A stretch of 59,903 nt of DNA, from assembly GCF_000716435.1 (NCBI RefSeq), contig NZ_JNWO01000039.1, positions 1 to 59,903 on the forward strand, given 5' to 3'. The notes beneath the pieces are model-generated. The model made no database searches and had not been told where the DNA came from. It was given only the letters and a program-made list of their open reading frames with translations. This DNA comes from Streptomyces xylophagus (lineage in GTDB: Bacteria; Actinomycetota; Actinomycetes; Streptomycetales; Streptomycetaceae). Shown here one piece after another: positions 25,928-34,271 of the stretch (position 1 is its first letter; each line of letters opens with the position of its first letter). The position numbers and the translations under genes are program-made.

Positions 25928-26854
25928 TCAGTCCTGGCGTACGACGTTCCGCCCCGGCCCGCCCGAGAGCGTGTCGCGGCCCGGGCCGCCGTAGAGCTTG
26001 TCGTTGCCGCTGTTGCCGTAGAGGGTGTCGTTGCCCTGGTTGCCGTACATGAGGTCGTTGCCGTAGCTGCCCAGCAGGGTGTCGTTGCCGGCGCCGCCGT
26101 ACATGAGGTCGTTGCCGGCGCCGCCGCGGATCTCGTCGTTGCCGGCCTCGCCGATCAGGGTCTGTCGGCCCCCGCCGCCGTAGATGAGGTCGTCGCCCGC
26201 GCCCGCGTCCACGCGGCTGCCGTCACCGCTGGGGTAGAACACATCGGAACCGGTCCCGCCCAACGCGTTGGACCGGGCACCGACATAGATCGTGTCACTG
26301 CCTTCGTCGCCGAAGACGAGCGCGTCGGTGCCGGCGAAGACGCTGTCGTTGCCCGCCCCGCCGTCGATCTCGTTGCCGTCGATCTCGCCGGAGTCGATCG
26401 CGCCGTCATTGCCGGAACCCAGGCTCAGAAAGACCGAGTTGCGGACCTGGCCGGTGCCGTTGTCGTAGGTGAAGTAGTCGTCGCCGTCGCCGAGGACCAC
26501 GGCCAGGACGGTGAAGCGGTGGCCGCTCGTCCTGCCGGTGCCCGTGCAGGAGATTCTCGTGAGGTCCGCGCTGTCGGGGTGGGTGCAGGGGGCTCCCGGC
26601 GCGATAGTGATCGGGACCAGGTCGTCGATGGCGTAGGTGAGGTGAACGCCGTCGCTCGACTTCGCGACGACGCTCACGTGGTTGGTCTGGCCGGGTGCCG
26701 CGTCGTACTCGAACGTCCCCGCGGCGGCCCGGCTCTTGACGGTCGCCGGTGCGGTCGCGGCACTCGCCGTACCGGGCAGGGCGACCGGCATGGCCAGCGC
26801 CGTGCCGAGGGCGAGGCTCAGGGCCGTTCTTCGGCCGATAGGGAACGTGGGCAT
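25928..26854 (-). CDS. Secreted RTX-like calcium-binding repeat protein, copy 1
   Basis: 308 residues from ATG 26854 (MPTFPIGRRTALSLALGTAL), with GGAGG 7 bases upstream; an ATG at 26872 would overlap that site. N-terminal domain with IDDLVPITI and paired Cys, then a longer uninterrupted repeat region than its paralogues (GGAGNDLMYGGAGND, GSYGNDLMYGNQGND, GNSGNDKLYGGPGRD) ending GGPGRNVVRQD. It is first in the order of transcription. Calcium-stabilised beta-roll and extracellular location are inferred from the repeats and signal peptide. Confidence 0.88.
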   Translation of the reverse strand: MPTFPIGRRTALSLALGTALAMPVALPGTASAATAPATVKSRAAAGTFEYDAAPGQTNHVSVVAKSSDGVHLTYAIDDLVPITIAPGAPCTHPDSADLTRISCTGTGRTSGHRFTVLAVVLGDGDDYFTYDNGTGQVRNSVFLSLGSGNDGAIDSGEIDGNEIDGGAGNDSVFAGTDALVFGDEGSDTIYVGARSNALGGTGSDVFYPSGDGSRVDAGAGDDLIYGGGGRQTLIGEAGNDEIRGGAGNDLMYGGAGNDTLLGSYGNDLMYGNQGNDTLYGNSGNDKLYGGPGRDTLSGGPGRNVVRQD

Positions 26855-26987
26855 GGCGCAACCTCCGTACAACGCAGGGCATTCCGACTGTCACGAGTGA
26901 CCGCCGGTGCGTAGGGGAGGTTGTGCGCCTGCCTGCGGAGTTCATGGTTCCGTGGGGCAGTGTTCAGCGACGCCGCCGCGACGTACG

Positions 26988-27662
26988 TCATGCCGGGTCG
27001 AACAGCCTCCAGTGCCCCTCGGAGACGACCTCGACGCCGCCGTCGTCCGTCACCTTGACGGCGGTCTGGGCGTCGATGGCGTACGCCGGACCCGCCATCC
27101 CGGCGGCCCACCGTTCCGCCTCGGCCATGGTGTTCTCCGGACGACCCGGGCTGTCGAGGTGCGGGAAGAGGAAGAAGTCGACGACTCCCAGCGTGCGGTC
27201 GTCACCGGAGGGCGGCGTCCAGTCGACGAAGGCCTCCCCGATGCGCGGGGTCAGCACCATGCTCCCGGCACTGATCCCCACGTAGACCGTGTCCCGCAAC
27301 GACGGGAAGAGATCGGCCAGTCCGGACTCCCGCATCCAGTGGGCCAGGTACAGCGCGTCGCCGCCGTTCACCAGCAGGGCGTCCGCCTCCCGGACCCAGG
27401 AGACCCAGCGTTCCTTGTCGATGCCGGGCAGCGCGGTGAGCTCCAGCACGCCCACCGACTTCCATCCCAGCCCGGTCATGGGACCGGCCGCCTGTCCGCT
27501 GATGAAACGCCATGGCCCGCCCGGCTCGGCGTACGGCCCCCCGTACCCCGCGGTGGGAATGCAGAGGGCGCTGGCCTCGGCGACCGGCTTGCCCAGGAGA
27601 TCGACCAGCGCGGCCAGGATGCTCGCGTTCCTGACGCCGGAGTCGGTGAGGAGAAGCTTCAT
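26988..27662 (-). CDS. Peptidase E-like serine peptidase (family S51)
   Basis: 224 residues from ATG 27662 (MKLLLTDSGVRNASILAALV). The nucleophile elbow GISAGSMVL carries the catalytic Ser. LLVNGGDALYLAHWM and DFFLFPHLDS are typical of the class I glutamine amidotransferase-like fold of S51 peptidases (aspartyl dipeptidase/cyanophycinase group). It has no signal peptide, so it is cytoplasmic and probably cleaves Asp-X dipeptides. A longer reading frame to 27848 overlaps the next gene's coding strand and is rejected. Confidence 0.85.
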   Translation of the reverse strand: MKLLLTDSGVRNASILAALVDLLGKPVAEASALCIPTAGYGGPYAEPGGPWRFISGQAAGPMTGLGWKSVGVLELTALPGIDKERWVSWVREADALLVNGGDALYLAHWMRESGLADLFPSLRDTVYVGISAGSMVLTPRIGEAFVDWTPPSGDDRTLGVVDFFLFPHLDSPGRPENTMAEAERWAAGMAGPAYAIDAQTAVKVTDDGGVEVVSEGHWRLFDPA

Positions 27663-27679
27663 CGCGTCCGTTCGACTCG

Positions 27680-28066
27680 TCAGGGGACGAGCGTGAAACT
27701 CGCCCGGTAGACATAGCCCGGCATGACGGGTGTCCAGGCGAAGCCGTGCCCCATGGTGAGGATGTCGGTGTATCCGTCGGGATGGTCCACGTCGTTCATG
27801 ACGTAGCTGATGGTGTACGAGACCGTGGCCGGGGTCGAACCCGACCACTCGTAGCAGTCGAGGTACACCGGGTCCTCGTCGAAGTCCCTGACCGCCGTGG
27901 GGTTGTCCGTGCTGAGGTAGATGTGGCGGATGTACTGCGGGAAAATGGACATGTCCTGGCAGACGACCTCGGTGATCGGGGCAGCGGCCGAGGCGGTGGC
28001 GGCCGGCGCCGTCAGCGGGACGCTCAGCGCGGCGGCAACAGCCAGCAGGACAGCGGGTCTACGCAT
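27680..28066 (-). CDS. Small secreted protein of unknown function
   Basis: 128 residues from ATG 28066: signal peptide MRRPAVLLAVAAALSVPLTA to TASA, mature part of about 100 residues with two Cys (EVVCQDM and LDCYEWSG) probably disulfide-bonded. It is rich in Tyr and beta-strand residues (TVSYTISYVMNDVDH). Same strand as and 17 bases upstream of peptidase E, so co-transcription is likely. I do not recognise the family. Confidence 0.75.
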   Translation of the reverse strand: MRRPAVLLAVAAALSVPLTAPAATASAAAPITEVVCQDMSIFPQYIRHIYLSTDNPTAVRDFDEDPVYLDCYEWSGSTPATVSYTISYVMNDVDHPDGYTDILTMGHGFAWTPVMPGYVYRASFTLVP

Positions 28067-28100
28067 GGTCGGCTCCCCGTGGATACGTCGAGTGGGCCAC

Positions 28101-28559
28101 TCATTCTGACAACGACCGCTGCCTTCCACAGGCTGAAAACGCGCCGCCCTCGCACCCGAAATCGGCCCACACCACCTTGCCCAACTCCCGTTCCCCCACA
28201 CCCCACTTGTCGGCCAGCGCCGACACCAGCAGCAGTCCGCGCCCGCCCTCGTCGGTGTCCTCGGGGTGGACGTCGACGCGCGGAACACCCCCACCGCTGT
28301 CGTGCACCTCGACCCGCAGCACATGACCGTCGTACCGCAGGAACACCCTGAACTGCCGCCCCGCCGGCACCCCGTGCACCAACGCGTTGGTCGCCAACTC
28401 GCTGACGCACAGCAGCACATCGCCGCTGCGCTCGGCCTCCGCGAGCCCCCACTCGACGAGGAACGCGTGCGCGAAGCGCCTGGCGGCGGGCACGGACCGG
28501 CGTTCGCGCCGGAAGAACTTCTCACTCGGGTTCACGGGACAAGAGTTGCGCAGCGTCAC
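28101..28559 (-). CDS. ATP-binding protein, anti-sigma-factor-like (HATPase_c_2)
   Basis: 152 residues, GTG start. It has a GHKL ATPase fold of the RsbW/SpoIIAB kind: N box in VSELATNALVHG, G1 box in VHDSGGGVPRV, and the G2 region in DEGGRGLLLVSALAD. Streptomyces genomes hold many such stand-alone ATPases; several (AbaA-like clusters) sit beside an HTH-DUF5753 gene and a DUF397 gene, exactly as here, where the divergent HTH gene starts 99 bases away. Kinase activity or an anti-sigma role is inferred from the fold only. Confidence 0.85.
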   Translation of the reverse strand: MTLRNSCPVNPSEKFFRRERRSVPAARRFAHAFLVEWGLAEAERSGDVLLCVSELATNALVHGVPAGRQFRVFLRYDGHVLRVEVHDSGGGVPRVDVHPEDTDEGGRGLLLVSALADKWGVGERELGKVVWADFGCEGGAFSACGRQRSLSE

Positions 28560-28657
28560 TACTGTTGACAGGGCGTGAGCCCTGCTCCCGATTTTGTACG
28601 GGTGGAGTACGGGTGCGTGCGGGGTCCGGAACGGGTGGATGTGGGGAGCACCACAGA

Positions 28658-29470
28658 ATGAACTCCAAGAAGAACCGCTCGACGATGCGGATGCTGGGCG
28701 CGCAGTTGAAGGCGGCCCGGATGAGGGCCGGTTTCACTCAACGCGTCCTCGCGGAAACGGCGTTGGTCGACGAGGAGACCATCGCGTCGATCGAACAGGG
28801 CAGGCGGCGACTGATGATGCCCCTCTCCAGGTCGCTCGACGTCATCCTCGACACGAAGGGGACGTTGGAGGCGGGCGTCGACAACCTCCCCGAGATCGAC
28901 CAATTCCCGCTGTTCGCGGAGGAGTGCATGCTGCATGAGCGGGAGGCCATCGCCCTGTCCTGGTACGACGCGCTGGTTGTCCCTGGCCTGCTGCAGACCG
29001 AGGCGTACGCCCGCGCACTGCTGAGCAGTCGCATTCCGGCCTACGACGACGAGGAGTTGGAGACGAAGCTTGCAGGTCGCCTCAGTCGCCAGGAGATCAT
29101 GCAGCGCAAGGTGCCGCCGACGATGAGCTTCGTGGTCTGGGAGCCCGCACTGCTCTGGCCCAACGGAGGCCGAGAGACGCACCACGCCCAACTGCGCGCG
29201 CTGCGCGAGTACTCCGAACTCCCAGGCCTGTCCTTCCAGATCCTTCCGCTGAATCGAACCTCGCATGCAGGAGACGCGGGACCCTTCACCCTGCTGGAAA
29301 CGCCCGATCACCAGCACCTCGCCTACACCGAATCTCAGCGCGGCAGCCAGTGGGTTTCCGACCCGGATGAGGTGTCCATCCTGACCCGCAAATATGCGAT
29401 GCTGCGGACGCAGGCCCTCACGATCGAGGACTCACGAAGCCTGTTGGACCGTCTGCTAGGAGATCAATGA
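28658..29470 (+). CDS. WhiJ-like HTH regulator with DUF5753 domain
   Basis: 270 residues from ATG 28658. An N-terminal XRE-type helix-turn-helix spans about residues 12-66 (LGAQLKAARMRAGFTQRVLA, then EETIASIEQGRRRL). The DUF5753 domain follows (EAIALSWYDALVVPGLLQTE, ETHHAQLRALREYSELPGLS, FTLLETPDHQHLAYTES). It overlaps the following DUF397 gene by ATGA, so the two are translationally coupled. This pair is the WhiJ-type regulatory module that is highly amplified in Streptomyces and tied to development and antibiotic control in S. coelicolor; the specific target here is unknown. Confidence 0.9.
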   Translation: MNSKKNRSTMRMLGAQLKAARMRAGFTQRVLAETALVDEETIASIEQGRRRLMMPLSRSLDVILDTKGTLEAGVDNLPEIDQFPLFAEECMLHEREAIALSWYDALVVPGLLQTEAYARALLSSRIPAYDDEELETKLAGRLSRQEIMQRKVPPTMSFVVWEPALLWPNGGRETHHAQLRALREYSELPGLSFQILPLNRTSHAGDAGPFTLLETPDHQHLAYTESQRGSQWVSDPDEVSILTRKYAMLRTQALTIEDSRSLLDRLLGDQ

Positions 29471-29646
29471 GCACCGGACTTCAGTGGTTCAAGTCGAGCT
29501 ACAGCAGCAGTGAAGGCGGCCAGTGCCTCGAGGTCGCCGCCTGCCCCCACACGATCCACATCCGCGACTCCAAGAACCCGGAAGCCAGCGGCCCCACGCT
29601 CCAACTCACCCCCACCGCCTGGGCCGCGTTCACCGCCAGCCGGTGA
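29467..29646 (+). CDS. DUF397 small protein, partner of the WhiJ-like regulator
   Basis: 59 residues: MSTGLQWFKSSYSSSEGG, then QCLEVAACPHTIHIRDSKNP and a C-terminal TAWAAFTASR. It carries the DUF397 landmarks W.KSSYS...G.CVEVA, then IRDSK.P, then W.AF. Its ATG overlaps the stop codon of the HTH gene. Family members (including BldB relatives) are small partners of WhiJ-like proteins. A truncated second copy with the same ends lies at 10442. Confidence 0.92.
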   Translation: MSTGLQWFKSSYSSSEGGQCLEVAACPHTIHIRDSKNPEASGPTLQLTPTAWAAFTASR

Positions 29647-29676
29647 GTGTCAGTGGTCGCCTCTAGAGTTTCTGGC

Positions 29677-30447
29677 ATGGCGACCCTTCCCAACCCGCTG
29701 CCGAAGCTGGCGGCCGACCCGAGCGGTAGTTCGTTCGGGCTTGAACTCCCTGCCGGGAGACTGATCGACGTGACCGCCGAAGGCCCGTCGGACGAACCGT
29801 TGTTGTGGTGTGCGGACGGGCCCGCGAGGCCCGGTGACTACGACGCGCTCCAGCCCGCACGCCGGGCCGCCGGACTGCTCCCTGTGCTGTTGGACGTGAG
29901 CGGCCCCCAAGGCGGCCCGGACGAATGGGAGTTGAGCCCCGACGAGATGTCGTATCCCGGGGACCACGACGCCGATGAGGTGTTGGAGGAATTCTGGGAG
30001 GCGTACACCGAGGCGGGAAACGAGTGGCCAGGTCTCGCCGAACCGCTCACCCTGGTCGCCGATCCCGACGAGCGAGCCGCCGAGGTCGCTGACTCCCTGG
30101 CGGGCGGCAGGCCGGGGTTCAAGGCACCGCACATCTCCCTGGTACCGGCCCGCCGCAGCGCGGACATCCCGGCGGCCATCGGCTGGATGGGCCCCGCCAA
30201 CCACGAGAACGACACGGCTCGCCTCTGCGCGGTTCTCCGTTCCTGGGAGGACCGCTTCGGCGTACGGCTCGTGGCACTCGGCTTCGACCGGTTGACCGTG
30301 TCCGTGGCAGCGCCGCCCGCCGACCTCGACGAGGCCGAGGAAGTGGCCGCCGAGCACTTCGCCTTCTGCCCGGACGACATCGGCGACCTGGAGACGTACG
30401 CCCAGAAGCTGATCGACCAGCCCACCTGGACCTTCTGGTGGGACTGA
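29677..30447 (+). CDS. DUF4253 domain protein
   Basis: 256 residues from ATG 29677. The C-terminal half holds the DUF4253 pattern: HISLVPARRSADIPAAIGW, a central SWEDRFGVRLVALGFDRLTV strand-helix unit, and the closing EHFAFCPDDIGDL and QPTWTFWWD. It lacks a signal peptide or membrane segment. It is 30 bases downstream of the DUF397 gene on the same strand and could be read through from it, but no function is established for the family. Confidence 0.85.
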   Translation: MATLPNPLPKLAADPSGSSFGLELPAGRLIDVTAEGPSDEPLLWCADGPARPGDYDALQPARRAAGLLPVLLDVSGPQGGPDEWELSPDEMSYPGDHDADEVLEEFWEAYTEAGNEWPGLAEPLTLVADPDERAAEVADSLAGGRPGFKAPHISLVPARRSADIPAAIGWMGPANHENDTARLCAVLRSWEDRFGVRLVALGFDRLTVSVAAPPADLDEAEEVAAEHFAFCPDDIGDLETYAQKLIDQPTWTFWWD

Positions 30448-30541
30448 CACCTGGGACGTGAACGCACTCCCGGTGGTGGGGGCGGGCCGCCCGAGGTACG
30501 TTCGGAAGGCCCGTCGCATGGGGCGCCCGCGGGAGGCAATG

Positions 30542-31288
30542 ATGAGCGGAAGCGAGCCGACCCACCACCAGGACCTGGCCGACCAGACCGTCGTCGTGAT
30601 CGGCGCGAGCTCGGGAATCGGACTCGAAACCGCACGTCAGGTCCGCGCCGCCGGTGGCCAGGTGGTCATGGTCGCGCGCGATCCGAAGCGGCTGGAGGCG
30701 GCGGCCGAGGAAGTCCGGCCCCGGAGCACCGCCGTCCTCGACGCCACCGACACGGAGCGGCTCCAGCAGTTCTTCGGTGACCTGCCGTACGTGGTCGATC
30801 ACGTCATCTCGACGGCCGGGGGCCCGTTGTACGCGCCCCTGGCCGACATGGACCTGGCGGAGACCAGCCGGCACTTCGGCGAACGCCTCGCCATGACCCT
30901 CGGGATAGCGAAGTACAGCCGGGGCAGAGTCCGGGACGCGGGAACGCTGCTGTTCATCGGCGGTACGGGCGGTCGCCGGCCCGGCATCGGCAGGTCCGTC
31001 ACCGGGGCGATGACCGCGGCCCTTCCCGCCCTCACCGCGAACCTCGCACTCGAGCTGGCACCGATCCGCGTCAACCTCATCGCCGCCGGGTTCGTCGACA
31101 CCCCTTTGTCGGCCTCGCTCCTGGGCGACCAGATCGACGCACGGCGGGAAGAGCTCCGCTCCTCGCTCCCCATCCGCCGGGTCGTCGGCCCGGAGGACGT
31201 CGCCGCTCTTGCCGTACACATCATGCGCAACGAGGCGCTGACGGGCGCGACGTACGACATCGACGGCGGTCAGCAGTTGCTGTCCTGA
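30542..31288 (+). CDS. SDR-family protein with degenerate active site
   Basis: 248 residues from ATG 30542, with GGGAGG 5 bases upstream. Rossmann nucleotide-binding motif TVVVIGASSGIGLETARQ; NAG motif replaced by STAGGPLYA; C-terminal GATYDIDGGQQL typical of SDRs. The catalytic YxxxK is missing: where it should be the sequence reads GGRRPGIGRSVTGAMTAALP. Only a Ser-containing stretch remains, so ordinary dehydrogenase chemistry is doubtful. It may be an atypical reductase or a non-catalytic NAD(P)-binding sensor. Convergent with the acetyltransferase gene. Confidence 0.85.
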   Translation: MSGSEPTHHQDLADQTVVVIGASSGIGLETARQVRAAGGQVVMVARDPKRLEAAAEEVRPRSTAVLDATDTERLQQFFGDLPYVVDHVISTAGGPLYAPLADMDLAETSRHFGERLAMTLGIAKYSRGRVRDAGTLLFIGGTGGRRPGIGRSVTGAMTAALPALTANLALELAPIRVNLIAAGFVDTPLSASLLGDQIDARREELRSSLPIRRVVGPEDVAALAVHIMRNEALTGATYDIDGGQQLLS

Positions 31289-31302
31289 CCGATGAGGTCA
31301 CG

Positions 31303-32169
31303 TCAGCTCAGCAGTGTCATCCCCTCCGGCGCCTCGATCCCGAACTCCACCTCCAGCACCAGCCGCGCGTCCCCCTCGTCCACCAACTCCCGCTCGTGCA
31401 CCTCGCCGTCGGCCCGTGTGTCGGTCAACTTGCGGCCGTGGAGCAGGAGATGGCGTTCGGGGGTGACACGCTGGACGAAGAGGCGCTGGGTGAAGGGTGA
31501 GCGCGGGTTCGTGGCGATGTGCCAGTTGATGACGTCGAAGTCGACGTGCTCGTAGGGCTCCAGGGTGAAGGCGTACTGCGCATCCCAGGAACCCCCGTTC
31601 TTGTCCCCGACGTGCGCCTCCAGCACCCACAGCTCCAGCGGCCCCCGGTGCGGCACCTGGACGAACCGGTGCCGGCGCCCCGCGTCCTCGAACTCCGCGC
31701 CGACCTTCAACGGCACCGGTTCCAGCAGCGCCCCGATCGCCCCGAACCCGACGTCGGCCAGATACGGCTGCGGGTCGCCCGGTACCTCGACGAGGAGCGT
31801 CATATGGGTGCGGGGGCGGGACGCGATATCGGCCGCGCCCACGACGACCCGCGCCGCCAGCAGCGTCACCCCGAAGCCCAGCGCCCTCAGCACGGTCGCC
31901 AGCAGCGTGTTCTGCTCGTAGCAGTAGCCGCCGCGCCGGCTGTGCACCAACTTGGCCATCAGGTCCGGGAGTTCGAGGGAGGGGGCCGTACGACGGAGTG
32001 CGTCCAGGTTCTCGAAGGGGATGCCTCGCATGTGCGCGAGGTGCACCCCCCGCAGCGTCGCCAGGTCGGGCCGCCGCTCCTCCACCCAACCGATGTGCGC
32101 GAGGTAGTCGTCGAGGTCGAGGGCCAGGTCGGGGGCCAGGTCGGGGGCGGAAGCATCGCTGTCGGACAT
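31303..32169 (-). CDS. Arylamine N-acetyltransferase
   Basis: 288 residues. Transfers acetyl from acetyl-CoA to aromatic amines or hydrazines. The catalytic triad is visible: Cys83 in RRGGYCYEQN, His122 in RPRTHMTLLV, Asp139 in YLADVGFG. PFENLDAL near residue 52 is also typical. The N-terminal 20 residues are a small Asp/Leu/Ala/Pro repeat (DLAPDLALDLDD). Cytoplasmic. It has its own start and no operon partner; the upstream FHA-monooxygenase ends 55 bases away on the same strand and could be co-transcribed. Confidence 0.93.
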   Translation of the reverse strand: MSDSDASAPDLAPDLALDLDDYLAHIGWVEERRPDLATLRGVHLAHMRGIPFENLDALRRTAPSLELPDLMAKLVHSRRGGYCYEQNTLLATVLRALGFGVTLLAARVVVGAADIASRPRTHMTLLVEVPGDPQPYLADVGFGAIGALLEPVPLKVGAEFEDAGRRHRFVQVPHRGPLELWVLEAHVGDKNGGSWDAQYAFTLEPYEHVDFDVINWHIATNPRSPFTQRLFVQRVTPERHLLLHGRKLTDTRADGEVHERELVDEGDARLVLEVEFGIEAPEGMTLLS

Positions 32170-32223
32170 GGCCCCACCCTACGAAATCACCTCACGGAAT
32201 CACCCGCCGAAACCCTCAGCGGC

Positions 32224-34128
32224 TCACTGCTGCGTGGCCGGTTCCAGCGCCTCCACCGCCGCTGCCGCCGCCGACGAGTCGGGGCCGTAGAAGATGTCGA
32301 TGTCGACCTCCTCGCCGCCCATGGTCAGGGTGTCCCAGGCGCCGCTGAGGACGAGCATGCGCAGGGTTCGGGACTCCAGGGTCTGGAGGCGTTCCAGGAT
32401 CGCCTCGTCGTCCGGCATTCCGGGGAGGCGGGCGGCGAGCCGGTCGCGGATGGCGCCCATGCGTGCCAGCAGGGTCGCGGTGTCCGCCTCGCGGTCGGGT
32501 TCCTCGGTGATGCCGTCGATGCCGTGGTCGATGATGTCCTTGATCGCCCAGGTGACGCCCTGGTCGTCGGTGGTGACCATGGCCTTCCAGGCGCGGCTCT
32601 TGTGCCGGTACTGGAGCATCGACATGGCGGCCTCGTGCCGTAGGAAGTCGGCGTCCCGGAAGGGGCGGCCGTTCCAGGCGCTGTTGAGGGAGCGGGCCAG
32701 TGAAATGGCCGACGCCAGGCCGCTGTTGAGGCCCCGGCCCGGCCAGAAGTGGATGGCGTTGGCCGCGTCGCCGAGGAGAAAGCCGTAGGTGCCGGGGGTG
32801 TTGACGGTCGGGGGCAGCAACTCGGCGGAGAAACGCGGGCGTTGCACCATGTCCAGGCGGAAACTGGTGACCGCGGACAGGTCCTGGTCCGAGACGTTGA
32901 ACAGCCGCAGCCCCTCGTGCACGCGCTTCCACAAGGGCGAACCCTTGATGAGGGCGGGCAGGAACAGCGTGCCGTGGGTGGCGCACTGGAAGTCGCCGTG
33001 CTCGTCGCGGTTCATCAGGCAGGGCCGCGAGGCGATGCACTCCTCGAAGACGCGACGCACCGGGTCGATGCCGATGACCTCCGTCAACTCGCTGTCGGTG
33101 AGCCGCATGTTGAGGAAGCCCTCGCCGCGCAACGAGTTGAGCAGGAACCGGTTCTGAGCGACCGTCAACAGGATCGCCATGGGGTCGGGCAGTTCCGACT
33201 TGACCCTCAGGCCGAGGACCACGTCCCGCAGATGGACGCCGTCGAGGGAGTAGATGGACTCGTCGGCCTTGCCGAACCGGGCCGCGAAGTGCTCCCGCGT
33301 GCGCGAGCGTCCGCCGTCGCAGATGGCGAGCACATGCTGCGAGGCGAGTTCGTCCCGCTGGTCCGCCGGGTCGAACTTGGCGGGGATGAGCCGGATCCGG
33401 TCCCGCTTCTCGTTCGCCAGCTCCAGCAGCTTGTCCTCGATGTAGGCGATCCGCATGTTGCGCGGATGATGGTCGCCGATCGAGTCGGGGCCCGAGGGCC
33501 ACATCTCGGTGTAGTGCTCCGGGTCGAAGAGCCGGTCCTGCACGTACTGCGGCCAGGCGAGGTACTGCCGGCTCTGCACGGTCACCACCTGCTGGCGCCG
33601 CACATTGCCCTCCTCCTGGCTCTTCCAGACGACGGTCCGGCCGGCCCTGCGCCACCGGCCCTCGTAGACGGTGACCTTCACCTGGGCGCCGAGGAAGTGC
33701 TCGAGCAGCAGGGCGGTGGTCAGCCCGACGGGACCCCCGCCCACGACGGTGACGCGCAGCACCGACCCGTCCTCGCCCTCCTCCGGATGGGTCACGGACC
33801 GGGGCAGGTTGAGCGCCATCAGGGTCTGCATGGCGTCCGCGACCTCGAAGCGGAACTCCTGGTCGCCGATGGTGATTTCGTCGCCGGGCTGCAGCAGCCG
33901 GGACTCCACCTCTTCCCCGTTGACCTCCGTGCCGTTGCTGCTGCCGAGGTCGCTCAGGACGTATCCCGTGTCCTGGTCGAAGACGATCTCCGCGTGGAAG
34001 CGGGAGACACTCGGACTGGCGATGACGACCGTGTTCCCCGCGTTGCGTCCGAAGGTGACGCGGGTGTCGACGATCGGGATGCGCTCTCCCGCGAGCAGGC
34101 CTTCGCGTCCGACGAGCACCGGTGCCAT
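32224..34128 (-). CDS. FHA domain fused to an FAD-dependent monooxygenase
   Basis: 634 residues from ATG 34128 (GGAAG 4 bases upstream). Residues about 5-100 are a forkhead-associated domain with phosphothreonine-binding residues: Gly27-Arg28 (VTFGRNAGN), Ser42-Arg43..His45 (SVSRFHAEI) and LGSSNG at 61-66. Residues 124-480 are a flavin monooxygenase of the p-hydroxybenzoate hydroxylase type, with dinucleotide motif VVGGGPVGLTTALLLE at 128 and the second FAD motif GDAANAIHFWPGRGLNSG at 453. The C-terminal 150 residues are helical, of unknown fold. Control of an oxygenase by Ser/Thr kinase signalling is inferred from the fusion. Substrate unknown. Confidence 0.88.
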   Translation of the reverse strand: MAPVLVGREGLLAGERIPIVDTRVTFGRNAGNTVVIASPSVSRFHAEIVFDQDTGYVLSDLGSSNGTEVNGEEVESRLLQPGDEITIGDQEFRFEVADAMQTLMALNLPRSVTHPEEGEDGSVLRVTVVGGGPVGLTTALLLEHFLGAQVKVTVYEGRWRRAGRTVVWKSQEEGNVRRQQVVTVQSRQYLAWPQYVQDRLFDPEHYTEMWPSGPDSIGDHHPRNMRIAYIEDKLLELANEKRDRIRLIPAKFDPADQRDELASQHVLAICDGGRSRTREHFAARFGKADESIYSLDGVHLRDVVLGLRVKSELPDPMAILLTVAQNRFLLNSLRGEGFLNMRLTDSELTEVIGIDPVRRVFEECIASRPCLMNRDEHGDFQCATHGTLFLPALIKGSPLWKRVHEGLRLFNVSDQDLSAVTSFRLDMVQRPRFSAELLPPTVNTPGTYGFLLGDAANAIHFWPGRGLNSGLASAISLARSLNSAWNGRPFRDADFLRHEAAMSMLQYRHKSRAWKAMVTTDDQGVTWAIKDIIDHGIDGITEEPDREADTATLLARMGAIRDRLAARLPGMPDDEAILERLQTLESRTLRMLVLSGAWDTLTMGGEEVDIDIFYGPDSSAAAAAVEALEPATQQ

Positions 34129-34271
34129 GGCACTTCCTTCCAGGACTTCCCGGACTACCAGGATTTTCAGGATGTTCAGGGGTGATGACATCAGCAGCGC
34201 TGAGACACTTCGACTCTATGCTTGCGTGATCAAGTATTCCAGAGGCCAACTCGACCCGTTACCAAGGGGAT

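Noticed and set aside
23950..26200. Regular short repeats that look like a CRISPR array
   Set aside because: The period comes from the nonapeptide codon repeats of the RTX-like coding sequences; there are no unique spacers of constant length and no cas genes.
34128..34191. Longer N terminus of the FHA-monooxygenase from 34191
   Set aside because: The ATG at 34128 has GGAAG at correct spacing, and the FHA domain starts right after it; the extra 21 residues are not conserved-looking.
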